Assembly: GCF_016019935.1 (NCBI RefSeq)
Contig: NZ_JAECMT010000003.1
Coordinates: 664,208-728,207, forward strand
Direction of reading: 5' to 3'
Source: Paenibacillus sp. GSMTC-2017
GTDB lineage: Bacteria > Bacillota > Bacilli > Paenibacillales > Paenibacillaceae
DNA length: 64,000 bases
This document shows positions 1-7,958 of this stretch, piece after piece. A program made the position numbers and the translations under genes. Under the pieces are notes generated by a model. It was not told the origin of the DNA and made no database searches. It saw nothing but the letters and a program-made list of their open reading frames with translations. Position 1 is the stretch's first letter, and each line of letters opens with the position of its first letter.

Positions 1-12
1 GGTTATGGATTC

Positions 13-942
13 GTGTTAACAGAATGGTGGTTTTATGTGGGAGTTATTGTAGCGTTATTCATCGTTTTCGGAGCATTAATATGGTGGATTGGGGCAAAGA
101 GTCAACAACCGCGTATCGTACCGAACGACAAAGACCCGCAGATAGATACAGGATGGAAATCACTAACTTTTCAAAGCAGCGGGTTCAAAATAGAGGGATG
201 GCTGTTACAGCCTGCGGTAGTTAGTGGGGAAGTTAATGGACTAACACCGATAGTCGTTATCGCACATGGCTGGGGCTCTAATCGGACTCGTGTGCTTCGG
301 TATGCGAAGCCATTGTATGAAGCGGGATATGCAGTACTTATGTATGATGCTAGAAGTCATGGCGAAAGTGATAAGATAAAAGGCCCTTCCGCGCTAATGT
401 TTCGCGATGATGTTATCGCAGCTGTAGCGGAAGCTCGCAAGCTGCCAGGCATAGACCCGCATCGAGTTGCTATTCTAGGACATTCTATGGGCGGATTCGG
501 AACGTTGCTTGCTTTGGATGAAGGGCTTCGTGTGAATGCAGTAGTTACGGATTCGATGCCGGTACATTTTGATACGATGTTGAAAGCAGAGTTGGATAGT
601 AAAAAACTACCGATGTTCCCGCTAGCCTATCTCATTCCAAAGATTTGGATGATTAGGTCAAAAATATCGAAAGAACAATTTGAGAGTGCGAATATTCCAG
701 TTGTCCTAAAAAAGAATGCCGGAGCAGTCGAAGAAGGCAAACAGCCTGTGCTCATGCTTCATTCGTACGGAGACACATTTATTCCTGCGGATGATTTGAG
801 CAAGCTTGTGAGAGAATTACCCCAAGGAACGATTGATACTGTTTTTGTGAACACAGAAGGACATAGCTCATCTGAGCAAGATCCTGGTTTTTGGAAGACT
901 ATACTTCCTTTTCTTGAACAAGCGTTTGCTCGGCGAGTGTAG
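13..942 (+). CDS. alpha/beta hydrolase, membrane-anchored
   Basis: Serine hydrolase of the alpha/beta fold; substrate not recognisable. An N-terminal hydrophobic segment (residues about 5-26) would anchor it in the membrane with the enzyme domain outside. The oxyanion-side HGWGSN motif, the nucleophile elbow GHSMGG (Ser about residue 159) and a late histidine in TEGHSS are all visible, so the catalytic machinery looks intact; 309 residues is normal for the family. The GTG at 13 is only the first usable start in view: the frame stays open to base 1 and no ribosome binding site is visible, so the true start may lie upstream of the window. Confidence 0.8.
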   Translation: MLTEWWFYVGVIVALFIVFGALIWWIGAKSQQPRIVPNDKDPQIDTGWKSLTFQSSGFKIEGWLLQPAVVSGEVNGLTPIVVIAHGWGSNRTRVLRYAKPLYEAGYAVLMYDARSHGESDKIKGPSALMFRDDVIAAVAEARKLPGIDPHRVAILGHSMGGFGTLLALDEGLRVNAVVTDSMPVHFDTMLKAELDSKKLPMFPLAYLIPKIWMIRSKISKEQFESANIPVVLKKNAGAVEEGKQPVLMLHSYGDTFIPADDLSKLVRELPQGTIDTVFVNTEGHSSSEQDPGFWKTILPFLEQAFARRV

Positions 943-1085
943 GTACATGAAAGATAGATTGTCTTCTCACAATAAGTGACTTCAACCAGAAATGTTGCTC
1001 CTTGCGCATCATTCCTGTATACAAGCATATGATGGTAGGGATAGGAGAGTAACATGTCCGAAGTTTTATCGGTGAGGGGGAACGT

Positions 1086-2270
1086 ATGCGTAAAGCTGTA
1101 ATAAGACTATTTATGCTAGTGCTGATTATTGCTGGAACATATAGTTTGTATACGAAGATGGACTTGTTTCCAACTGTTAAAGAGTCGAATGCCCGTGTAG
1201 AAACGGAAGGCGGCGATGAAATCGTACTTAGCAAATTGGATAGTTCCAGCAAAGAGCTAGCACCTTATGAAGATCTAGTACTTGAGCTTGCCACTGGCTT
1301 TCAATCTCGGTCAGATCGCTTTTCTGCGACATTCACGGGAAACAAATCAAAGCTATCTGACAATATGACTGCCATCGTTCGGGCATCGTTAAAGTATGAT
1401 GATTACTCCGCATATATATTAGACTCCTATTTATATACGATTCGAAGCTGGGGCAATCGTTCTACAATTACAGTGGAAGCTCGTTATCGGGAGTCAGAGG
1501 AAGAGACAGCTATCGTAGATCGTAAGGTAGAAGAAGCTTTGAAAAAAATAATTCAACCACGTATGAACGACCATGAGAAAGTTAAAGCCATCCATGATTG
1601 GGTCGTTACCAATGTTCAATATGACCAAACGTTAACCTTTTATACAGCTTATGATGCTGTGGCACTCGGGGAGACAGTCTGTCAAGGTTACTCGCTTCTA
1701 GGTTATAAAATGTTAAAGGAAGCGGGTATTCCTGTCCTTATTGCGGAGGGATCGGTCAACACTGGTGAGCACGCTTGGAATATGGTTCAGCTTGATGGCA
1801 ATTGGTATCATCTTGATTTGACTTGGGATGATCCGGTTGGTGCCGAGGACTCTACAATCCGCTACACCTATTATTTGAAAACGGATGAGGAGCTCCGTGC
1901 AGATCATCAATGGACGAGGACATATCCTACGGCAAACAAGAACTACTTAGATGTCCTTAATGAGCTAGAGACCAAAAGTGATAAAGTCGATGGACTGCTC
2001 TATAATAAGCTCAAGCTTTCGCTTGGCTTACACTGGATGGATAGTGAAAATACAATTACAAATGAAAAGCTACTACGTGAATCGATTCAATCTGCTGTTC
2101 ATTCCCGTAGCACGCTCTTGCAATTCCGTTATACGAATGGAACAGGGTTCCCCGATGCGCTGAAATCAGCATTTGAAGGAATAGGTGTAGCAGTCGGGTA
2201 CAGAGCAAGTTATGAGCCATTCGGAAGCGATGATTCTTTGATTGTTAATATTCATTTGAATTATGAGTAG
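1086..2270 (+). CDS. transglutaminase-like domain protein, secreted or membrane-anchored
   Basis: The N-terminus is a hydrophobic signal/anchor (residues 5-20). Residues about 165-250 form a transglutaminase-like (cysteine protease-type) domain with the expected triad: Cys199 in ETVCQGY, His229 in GEHAWN and Asp244 in YHLDLTWDD. This fold occurs in many extracytoplasmic bacterial proteins thought to act on wall or surface proteins; the actual reaction here is unknown. The remaining 140 C-terminal residues are not recognised. The ATG has a purine-rich GTGAGGGGG ribosome binding site 5 bases upstream. It stands alone and is followed by an intrinsic terminator. Confidence 0.82.
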   Translation: MRKAVIRLFMLVLIIAGTYSLYTKMDLFPTVKESNARVETEGGDEIVLSKLDSSSKELAPYEDLVLELATGFQSRSDRFSATFTGNKSKLSDNMTAIVRASLKYDDYSAYILDSYLYTIRSWGNRSTITVEARYRESEEETAIVDRKVEEALKKIIQPRMNDHEKVKAIHDWVVTNVQYDQTLTFYTAYDAVALGETVCQGYSLLGYKMLKEAGIPVLIAEGSVNTGEHAWNMVQLDGNWYHLDLTWDDPVGAEDSTIRYTYYLKTDEELRADHQWTRTYPTANKNYLDVLNELETKSDKVDGLLYNKLKLSLGLHWMDSENTITNEKLLRESIQSAVHSRSTLLQFRYTNGTGFPDALKSAFEGIGVAVGYRASYEPFGSDDSLIVNIHLNYE

Positions 2271-2289
2271 GGTAATTGTCTAGAGTATA

Positions 2290-2330
2290 AGCTGATTCCT
2301 GGATGTATTGGGAATCGGCTTTTTTATTTT
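2290..2330 (+). terminator. intrinsic terminator after the transglutaminase-like gene
   Basis: An imperfect 10-bp stem (AGCTGATTCC with GGAATCGGCT) is followed by a run of T, 19 bases after the stop codon. Confidence 0.8.
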
Positions 2331-2345
2331 ATAAGTAAAAACTCA

Positions 2346-2387
2346 AAATCTCCGTTCTTCTTCCATTATGGAATAGAACGGAGATTT
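2346..2387 (-). terminator. intrinsic terminator of the small secreted protein gene
   Basis: A 13-bp perfect inverted repeat (AAATCTCCGTTCT arms) lies downstream of the minus-strand gene; read on that strand it is followed by a T-rich tail. Confidence 0.75.
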
Positions 2388-2422
2388 CATTTTGTTAAAT
2401 AGATCATGCCTAATAGGAACGA

Positions 2423-2770
2423 TTAATAAACTTGCTGCAATTGAGTAGGCCCTATAGCTCCTGAATTTCCTTGAAATTCAAATTTCAAGACATATTTGGT
2501 ATGAGTGAGGTAACCCACATAAAAATTAAATGGACCTAAGCCAGGTCCAACATTTACGGTTGTACTGAACACGCTATCTAATTGACCAATTGGCCCTTTA
2601 GAATAAAGTGTTACCTTCACCGTATCATATGTGTAGTTTTCTAAAGCAGTATCAATCTCATAATAGGCTCCGCCCATGATAGAATACTCCCTAGTTTCTG
2701 TATAGCTTGCAAATACGTTAGTATTGAAAGCGAATACAAAAACAAGTACGAGTAGAATGATCTTTTTCAT
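2423..2770 (-). CDS. small secreted protein of unknown function
   Basis: A 115-residue protein with a clear signal peptide: two lysines, a long hydrophobic core and a probable cleavage after NVFAS. The mature part is short, rich in Thr, Tyr and Gly, and predicted to be beta-stranded; no domain is recognised. A GTG three codons upstream (2779) is also in frame, but the AAAGGAGGTG ribosome binding site is placed 6 bases before the ATG at 2770, which decides the start. It is a single-gene unit with its own terminator. Confidence 0.75.
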   Translation of the reverse strand: MKKIILLVLVFVFAFNTNVFASYTETREYSIMGGAYYEIDTALENYTYDTVKVTLYSKGPIGQLDSVFSTTVNVGPGLGPFNFYVGYLTHTKYVLKFEFQGNSGAIGPTQLQQVY

Positions 2771-3315
2771 TATTTTCACCTCCTTTCACACTAAAATGAT
2801 AGTTTAGCGAATAGAAAAGTAAAAATGAACGAATTGAAACAATTAACTAAAAGATTGCTATATTTCTAAATTTTAACATCATATAATTAATCATACGATA
2901 ACTGTCTTGAGGAATACAATTGTTATTTTCAATGCTTCAACGCAAATGTAGTAATTAAAAGCACATTTATCCTATCCAAATATCGGGATTTCTTTCCGAA
3001 GCTTGCACTTTATGAGGATATCTACATTATGAAGCGAAAAGTAATTGATTTTGTTCGTGGTGTCATTACGTCGTCCATGTGCAGGAGGCAGAGGCATCGC
3101 CCCTCTCTTCGCGAAGCAAAACGTAGACCTAGTAGCCTTTTTGGCCCTAATAGCCAAAGAAGGTTCAGTGGCGGCTCCATTTAACTAGATATAGGTTAGT
3201 GAGGCATGGAATAGTTTGAACAGACCATCCAACATGAATTCCTTGATTTCCCTGTATATGGCTAACTGATAAGTGAGATAACATTCATTATTTTGTTTAA
3301 CTGGAGTGATGATCT
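2771..3315. other. 545-bp intergenic stretch, no supported gene
   Basis: AT-rich at both ends with a GC-richer centre (about 3060-3170). Open frames of about 60 codons exist on the minus strand in the centre, but they lack a convincing ribosome binding site and recognisable sequence. It presumably holds the divergent promoters of the two flanking secreted-protein genes; it may contain remains of a decayed gene. Confidence 0.5.
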
Positions 3316-3813
3316 ATGTTAATTAGAGTTGCTATTCTTCTAACTTTATGTAGTATGCTTCTTATATCTTGTTCAGTTTCTACGAATACAAACGAGAACC
3401 AATCGTTACAATACCCAACGATAGTATATATATATATCTATCGAAGTGACTCGATAAAGCCGCAGCCTGAACTTATATCTGTTATATCGGAAGCTAAATT
3501 GCTGGAAACTGTGACTAAAGAGATACAAAATGCTGATCCTCATGCAACTATTCCAACGGCCGAAAAAATAGATTCAATCTTTTATTTCCAATTTTCATAC
3601 GAAACAAAGGGAATCACCACGAGGACGGAAGATTATATATATGTTAGTGATATGAACGGTAACTACTTCATTAAAAGCTTCAAAATGATGCCGCAATACG
3701 ACTTTGACAACTATAATACGAGCGAAAAAGAGTTGCTGTTACGAAATATCGGATTTAACGATTGGAAGTCTCTTTCTTCGCCATTATTAAAGATAACGAG
3801 CCCGACGCAGTAA
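3316..3813 (+). CDS. putative lipoprotein of unknown function
   Basis: 165 residues. The N-terminus is a type II signal peptide with lipobox LISC (lipidated Cys about residue 19), so the protein should be tethered to the outer face of the membrane. The mature region has no recognised domain. The ATG is preceded by GGAGTGAT at suitable distance. A short TA run (about 3424-3438) encodes an alternating Tyr-Ile stretch inside the mature part. No neighbour suggests a function. Confidence 0.7.
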   Translation: MLIRVAILLTLCSMLLISCSVSTNTNENQSLQYPTIVYIYIYRSDSIKPQPELISVISEAKLLETVTKEIQNADPHATIPTAEKIDSIFYFQFSYETKGITTRTEDYIYVSDMNGNYFIKSFKMMPQYDFDNYNTSEKELLLRNIGFNDWKSLSSPLLKITSPTQ

Positions 3814-4142
3814 ATCACAGACTGTTGTCAGTTCATCAGCAAACCCCACAAAAGAACGCTAAGAATTACAACTGCCCATGTCTTGGTGCCTTGTATATTC
3901 AAACATAGATTTTTACAATTACTAATTTGTTTAGTATCTTTAGGTAGATTTATTGAATATAAATCAACGTTCTATGAGAGTGAAGATAAAGTGAACTCAT
4001 TCGAATCCTACTTAATCTCATCCATGGTTAGTACAACAGCTTTCGTATTCCATTTTGTATTTCAATGATTAAAAGACCTCGAGAAAATCTCTCGAGGTCT
4101 TCATATTTAAGTATTACTCCTAGTCACAACCTCAAGTTATTA
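3814..4142. other. 329-bp intergenic stretch with a doubtful 61-codon ORF
   Basis: Contains a 61-codon TTG-initiated frame (3883-4068, plus strand) whose translation has two hydrophobic stretches, but there is no ribosome binding site and no family resemblance. It could be a degraded small membrane-protein gene. The only well-supported element is the terminator at its 3' end. Confidence 0.4.
4075..4099. terminator. bidirectional terminator between convergent genes
   Basis: A perfect 10-bp stem GACCTCGAGA/TCTCGAGGTC has A-rich and T-rich flanks, placed between the plus-strand region and the minus-strand cvfC-like gene. Confidence 0.8.
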
Positions 4143-5288
4143 CTACCCCTGCCCCCTAGCAGCAGTCATCTGCTGCCACACCGAGCCAGCGGCTTCTTCG
4201 CCGCGTAAGATACGCTCTAGAGCGATCTGCGCTTGCAGCTTGATCTCAAACTCCACATCTTCTGCTGCAACTTTTAAAGCTTCAATCGCAGTCTCATCGC
4301 CCGCTTCATATAGGAAGCGAGCCGCTCTCCAGCGGACAAGTTTGTTCTTGTCCTTCAGCGATTCGATCATCGGGCCGATAGCAGCTGTATCTCCGATATC
4401 AGACAACGTATCGCCAGCCGTCCGTCTTACGGATGTTGAATTGTCCTTCAAAGCCTCGAATAAATAAGGCATTGCTTCCTCTGATTTCAAGTCCCCAAGG
4501 TAAATTACAGCAAGTCTGCGGATCGACACGTTTTCGTCACGGACAGCTTTTGCTAGCAAAGGTATACCTTCTGGCGCACTGACATAACGGTCTAGTGCTG
4601 CGTACCGTACTTGCCAATCTTCCGAAGCAAACTTCTCTTCTGCTTCTTCGAGTGTTAGCGGAGCAGGTCTTGGCGTAACGATTTCTTCTTGCTGATCAGA
4701 AGCGCCCTGTTGTGCAGCTAGTACTAGCGAATCTAATCTCTCCGCAGTAAAGGAAGCTTCAAGCTCACGAACAATTTCTACTGCTATTTCCTCTAGCTCT
4801 CCGTACCTTACTCCGTATTCTTCAAGCTTACGCTCTCGAATCATAGATGAACCTGCCGCACGTCCAACTGCATCCCCGAACTGAGGGGGAAGCGCGGAGC
4901 GTACTTCATTATCATTCGAGCGAACTCTCACTTGCATCGGTATGCCGCGGAACATCTGAACGAGCACCTGTGCTTCACCGAAGCTTGATGCGATAGCACC
5001 TTGCTGATCTTCTTGTGTTGCTTCGCCGCCTGCTGCCTGTAGCAATTGACGTGTATCTGCTAGAATGCGTGCCCAATCTGCACCGGGTTTACGATCAAGC
5101 GCGATGAAATCGGCTGTGCGGAACACGCTTCGTACACCATCAATTTGTAACAATCCTTTGAGAGGCTCTGGCGCACTCTCAGCTTCACTTGCCTTATATG
5201 TTATTCTTTGTCCACGCGGTAGCACCTCGTCCAAATTAAGTTTCATGGAGTTTGGGCTTGGCGTCGGCTCTATAGAAATAAGCTTCAT
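4143..5288 (-). CDS. cvfC: CvfC-family protein: Nfu/NifU N-terminal domain plus HEAT repeats
   Basis: 381 residues. The first about 90 residues match the Nfu N-terminal domain (opening with MKLISIEPTPSPNSMK, as in iron-sulfur scaffold Nfu proteins), but there is no CxxC cluster-binding module. The C-terminal half (about 215-365) is a run of HEAT/PBS-lyase-type alpha repeats. This combination is that of conserved virulence factor C in Staphylococcus and YpgR in Bacillus; the molecular role is unknown, probably protein-protein interaction. The ATG at 5288 has AAGGAGG 9 bases upstream. Monocistronic and convergent with the preceding gene. The virulence name comes from the family and implies nothing about this organism. 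Confidence 0.8.
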   Translation of the reverse strand: MKLISIEPTPSPNSMKLNLDEVLPRGQRITYKASEAESAPEPLKGLLQIDGVRSVFRTADFIALDRKPGADWARILADTRQLLQAAGGEATQEDQQGAIASSFGEAQVLVQMFRGIPMQVRVRSNDNEVRSALPPQFGDAVGRAAGSSMIRERKLEEYGVRYGELEEIAVEIVRELEASFTAERLDSLVLAAQQGASDQQEEIVTPRPAPLTLEEAEEKFASEDWQVRYAALDRYVSAPEGIPLLAKAVRDENVSIRRLAVIYLGDLKSEEAMPYLFEALKDNSTSVRRTAGDTLSDIGDTAAIGPMIESLKDKNKLVRWRAARFLYEAGDETAIEALKVAAEDVEFEIKLQAQIALERILRGEEAAGSVWQQMTAARGQG

Positions 5289-5416
5289 GGGAAGATTCCT
5301 CCTTTATTAAATGCCACTGCTCCTACTATACCATGACAGGTGCTGATAATCCCAGTTTGCATTGTCGCTAACTCTACATGTTGCGTACACTACTAATGAG
5401 CTAGCAAATCCCCGAG

Positions 5417-6601
5417 ATGACAAGCTTTATTTGCATTTCACACCTTTGGCTTGGTATCTTTAAGATAAGTCTGGAACAGGATTGGAGGAAGACGCGGTTG
5501 CGGATAAGAAGATTTGTGAACCAAGATCCGGTTAAGCAACAAAATTCCTATAATCAACTCAAGAGATGGCAGAAAGAACGAGTCAATAAGCTAAAGCTGA
5601 AGGACTATTCGTATAAAGTTCCTAATATTGAGCCAGACGTAACGTTCCTGCAAAATAATAAAATACAACCAACAATTACGTGGATCGGTCATTCGACCTT
5701 TCTCATTCAACTTGCAGGATTAAATATTGTTACCGACCCTGTTTGGGCAGGTCAAATGGCTTTCCGAAAGAGGCTTGCACCACCTGGTGTGCCGATTAAG
5801 GATATGCCTCCTATTGATATTGTGCTTATTTCACATTCTCATTATGACCATTTAAGTATTAGTTCTCTTAGGCAGTTAAAAGGGGCAAAGCAGATTTTAG
5901 TTCCTGCTGGACTCAGCGTCAAGCTGCGCCTTAAGGGCTTTACTAATGTGGAAGAGTTTCATTGGTGGGAAGCTTTGACGATTAGAGGAGTAAAGTTTAC
6001 CTTTGTACCTTCTCAACATTGGACGAGGCGGAATCCTTGGGATACGAACAGATCTCATTGGGGCGGCTTTGTGATGGAGGTAAAACAGTCATGCGGGGAT
6101 CAACTTGGACAAGTTGCACCTAGCCGAGAACAGGAAGAAGCTGCATTAGCTCCTTATAGGGAGGCAGCGGTGTCCTCTCACGAAATAACAAGGTTGACCA
6201 AAGAGCAAGTCAAAAAAGAAACTCCCCATACTTGTTGCGAACGCCCACTTGTCTCAGCTTCGCCAACGATTTATTTTGCAGGGGATAGCGGTTATTTCGA
6301 TGGTTTCAAAGAGATCGGATGTCGTTTCGATATTGATGTAGCTTTATTACCGATTGGAGCTTATGAGCCAGAGTGGTTTATGGGTCCTCAACATGTTACA
6401 CCTGAGGAAGCCCTTCAAGCTTTTGAGGATACGGGTGCACGATGGTTCGTTCCGATGCACTACGGTGCTTTTAAACTTGCTGACGATACGCCTCGTGAAG
6501 CACTTGATCGTTTGGAAGCGGATCGATGCCGTCGAACAATAGAGGAACAGAGGCTTGTTGTACTCCCACACGGAGAAACCTGGAAATTAACGGAGCAATA
6601 A
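5417..6601 (+). CDS. MBL-fold metal-dependent hydrolase (NAPE-PLD/UlaG-like)
   Basis: Metallo-beta-lactamase fold. The WIGHSTFLI strand, the metal-binding HSHYDHL motif (His-x-His-x-Asp-His), the FAGDSGY Asp and a late HYGAF His are present. The arrangement matches the N-acyl-phosphatidylethanolamine phospholipase D-like/UlaG-like branch; the substrate is unknown. About 60 extra residues (bases about 6080-6266) with a C/CC motif sit between the SHWGGFV strand and the TIYFAGD strand, unusual for this family. The ATG at 5417 has no ribosome binding site; a TTG at 5498 with GGAGG 9 bases before it is a credible alternative that would remove 27 residues. Confidence 0.8.
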   Translation: MTSFICISHLWLGIFKISLEQDWRKTRLRIRRFVNQDPVKQQNSYNQLKRWQKERVNKLKLKDYSYKVPNIEPDVTFLQNNKIQPTITWIGHSTFLIQLAGLNIVTDPVWAGQMAFRKRLAPPGVPIKDMPPIDIVLISHSHYDHLSISSLRQLKGAKQILVPAGLSVKLRLKGFTNVEEFHWWEALTIRGVKFTFVPSQHWTRRNPWDTNRSHWGGFVMEVKQSCGDQLGQVAPSREQEEAALAPYREAAVSSHEITRLTKEQVKKETPHTCCERPLVSASPTIYFAGDSGYFDGFKEIGCRFDIDVALLPIGAYEPEWFMGPQHVTPEEALQAFEDTGARWFVPMHYGAFKLADDTPREALDRLEADRCRRTIEEQRLVVLPHGETWKLTEQ

Positions 6602-6648
6602 GCGGATGCCGATCATTATATATAGTGTGTATTTAAACTGGGGGGACT

Positions 6649-7719
6649 ATGAATACGATGAGTCAATCAACCATTACGGTAGGTATTATCGGTGCTGGAG
6701 CGATAGGTAATGTTCATATGAGTAGCTTTGCCCAAGTGGAGGGCGCGAAGGTGACGGCTGTCGCTGACACTTATTTGCCGTTAGCTGAGCAGCGGGCAGA
6801 AGAATATGGAATAGAGACTGTTCATGCAGATCCACAGACGTTGCTTGAGGATGAGAAAATTGACGCTGTTGTTATTGGTGTTCCGAACCAATTTCATGCT
6901 TCACTTGCCATAGAAGCGCTCAAGCAAGGTAAACATGTGTTGCTAGAGAAACCAATGGCGATTGATTCCAAAGCGGCACATTCGATCCTTGAGCAAGCTG
7001 AGTTGTCTGACAGAATACTTATGATGTCTCATCAACTTCGATTCAAAGGATTAAGCCGTGCTGTGAAGAAGCTAATTGATGATGGCGATGTCGGACGTAT
7101 TTACAATGCAAAGGTAGGCTGGCTTCGTAAAAAAGGTATTCCGGGCTGGGGCTCATGGTTTACTCGCAAGGATTTAGCAGGCGGTGGGCCTCTAATTGAT
7201 ATTGGTGTTCATATGCTCGATCTATCCTTATATTTGATGGGTAATCCGAAACCGATCTCGGTGTATGGTTCAACTTATGCTGAGTTTGGTCCAAGTCGCC
7301 AAGGTATTGGCAATTGGGGCACTCCTAACTGGGAGGGCTACTATGACGTAGAGGATCTAGCATCTGCACTTATTAAGCTCGAAAATGGTGCAACAATGTC
7401 GCTCGATGTAAGCTGGGCTGCTCATTCCGCAGGTTTGACCGAAGATCCTTTTATCCATTTGATGGGGACAAAAGGTGGAGTGTCAATCGTTGGAGATAAA
7501 GGAACCTATGTCACGCATGTTGACAATGAGGTTGTTGAACGTGAGATTACACCATTAGAAGGTGAAGAGGATCGTTTCCAAATGATTCGCCATTTCGTGG
7601 AATGTATTCGAGAAGGCAAACAGCCAATTACTTCCGCTTTGTCAGGCTACACAAACAATCGTATTTTGGATGCGATTTATGAGTCTTCAAGAACGGGTAA
7701 CGAAGTAAAGCTTGATTGA
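6649..7719 (+). CDS. Gfo/Idh/MocA family oxidoreductase
   Basis: NAD(P)-dependent dehydrogenase acting on a sugar or sugar-like substrate that cannot be named from sequence. The N-terminal Rossmann domain has GAGAIGN (about residues 14-20), followed by the cofactor/substrate loop EKPMAID and the catalytic-face motif DIGVHMLDL; 356 residues is the usual size. The G-rich ribosome binding site is very close to the ATG at 6649; a second in-frame ATG at 6658 is better spaced. It lies 47 bp after the MBL gene and could be co-transcribed with it. Confidence 0.88.
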   Translation: MNTMSQSTITVGIIGAGAIGNVHMSSFAQVEGAKVTAVADTYLPLAEQRAEEYGIETVHADPQTLLEDEKIDAVVIGVPNQFHASLAIEALKQGKHVLLEKPMAIDSKAAHSILEQAELSDRILMMSHQLRFKGLSRAVKKLIDDGDVGRIYNAKVGWLRKKGIPGWGSWFTRKDLAGGGPLIDIGVHMLDLSLYLMGNPKPISVYGSTYAEFGPSRQGIGNWGTPNWEGYYDVEDLASALIKLENGATMSLDVSWAAHSAGLTEDPFIHLMGTKGGVSIVGDKGTYVTHVDNEVVEREITPLEGEEDRFQMIRHFVECIREGKQPITSALSGYTNNRILDAIYESSRTGNEVKLD

Positions 7720-7801
7720 ATTAACGATTAATGACATTATAATCTCTTATTATGGATTTGCTTGATTAGCTTTATGCATAAGGGAAAAGGCGTGTTAAGG
7801 T

Positions 7802-7846
7802 ACAGAGTATGGGTAGTAATTCCAATCCGTACTCTGTTTCTATTAT
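7802..7846 (+). terminator. intrinsic terminator after the oxidoreductase gene
   Basis: An 11-bp stem ACAGAGTATGG/CCGTACTCTGT (one wobble) is followed by TTTCTATTATTTT. Confidence 0.85.
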
Positions 7847-7904
7847 TTTGAGTGATTTTTTTGATGGTAAAACTGGCGATTGATGCGCTTTTCTAGGTAT
7901 ACTA

Positions 7905-7913
7905 TGCTATAAT
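7905..7913 (+). promoter_or_regulatory. extended -10 promoter of the ABC-F gene
   Basis: TGCTATAAT is a perfect extended -10 element (TGn plus TATAAT) 46 bp before the start codon. No good -35 is found at 17 bp, as is common for extended -10 promoters. Confidence 0.6.
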
Positions 7914-7958
7914 GGTTCGAGAAAATGTGATTTTGTAACGAAGGACGGGATTGAAACT

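Noticed and set aside
2972-3157. 61-codon minus-strand ORF in the first intergenic gap
   Set aside because: No ribosome binding site, no recognised family, and unlike the confident small genes in this window; could be a decayed remnant at most.
3424-3438. Short TA repeat as phase-variable tract
   Set aside because: Only about seven dinucleotide units and it stays in frame within the lipoprotein gene; no evidence of variation.
3883-4068. 61-codon TTG ORF with hydrophobic stretches
   Set aside because: TTG start without ribosome binding site and no family resemblance; kept only as a note in the intergenic entry.
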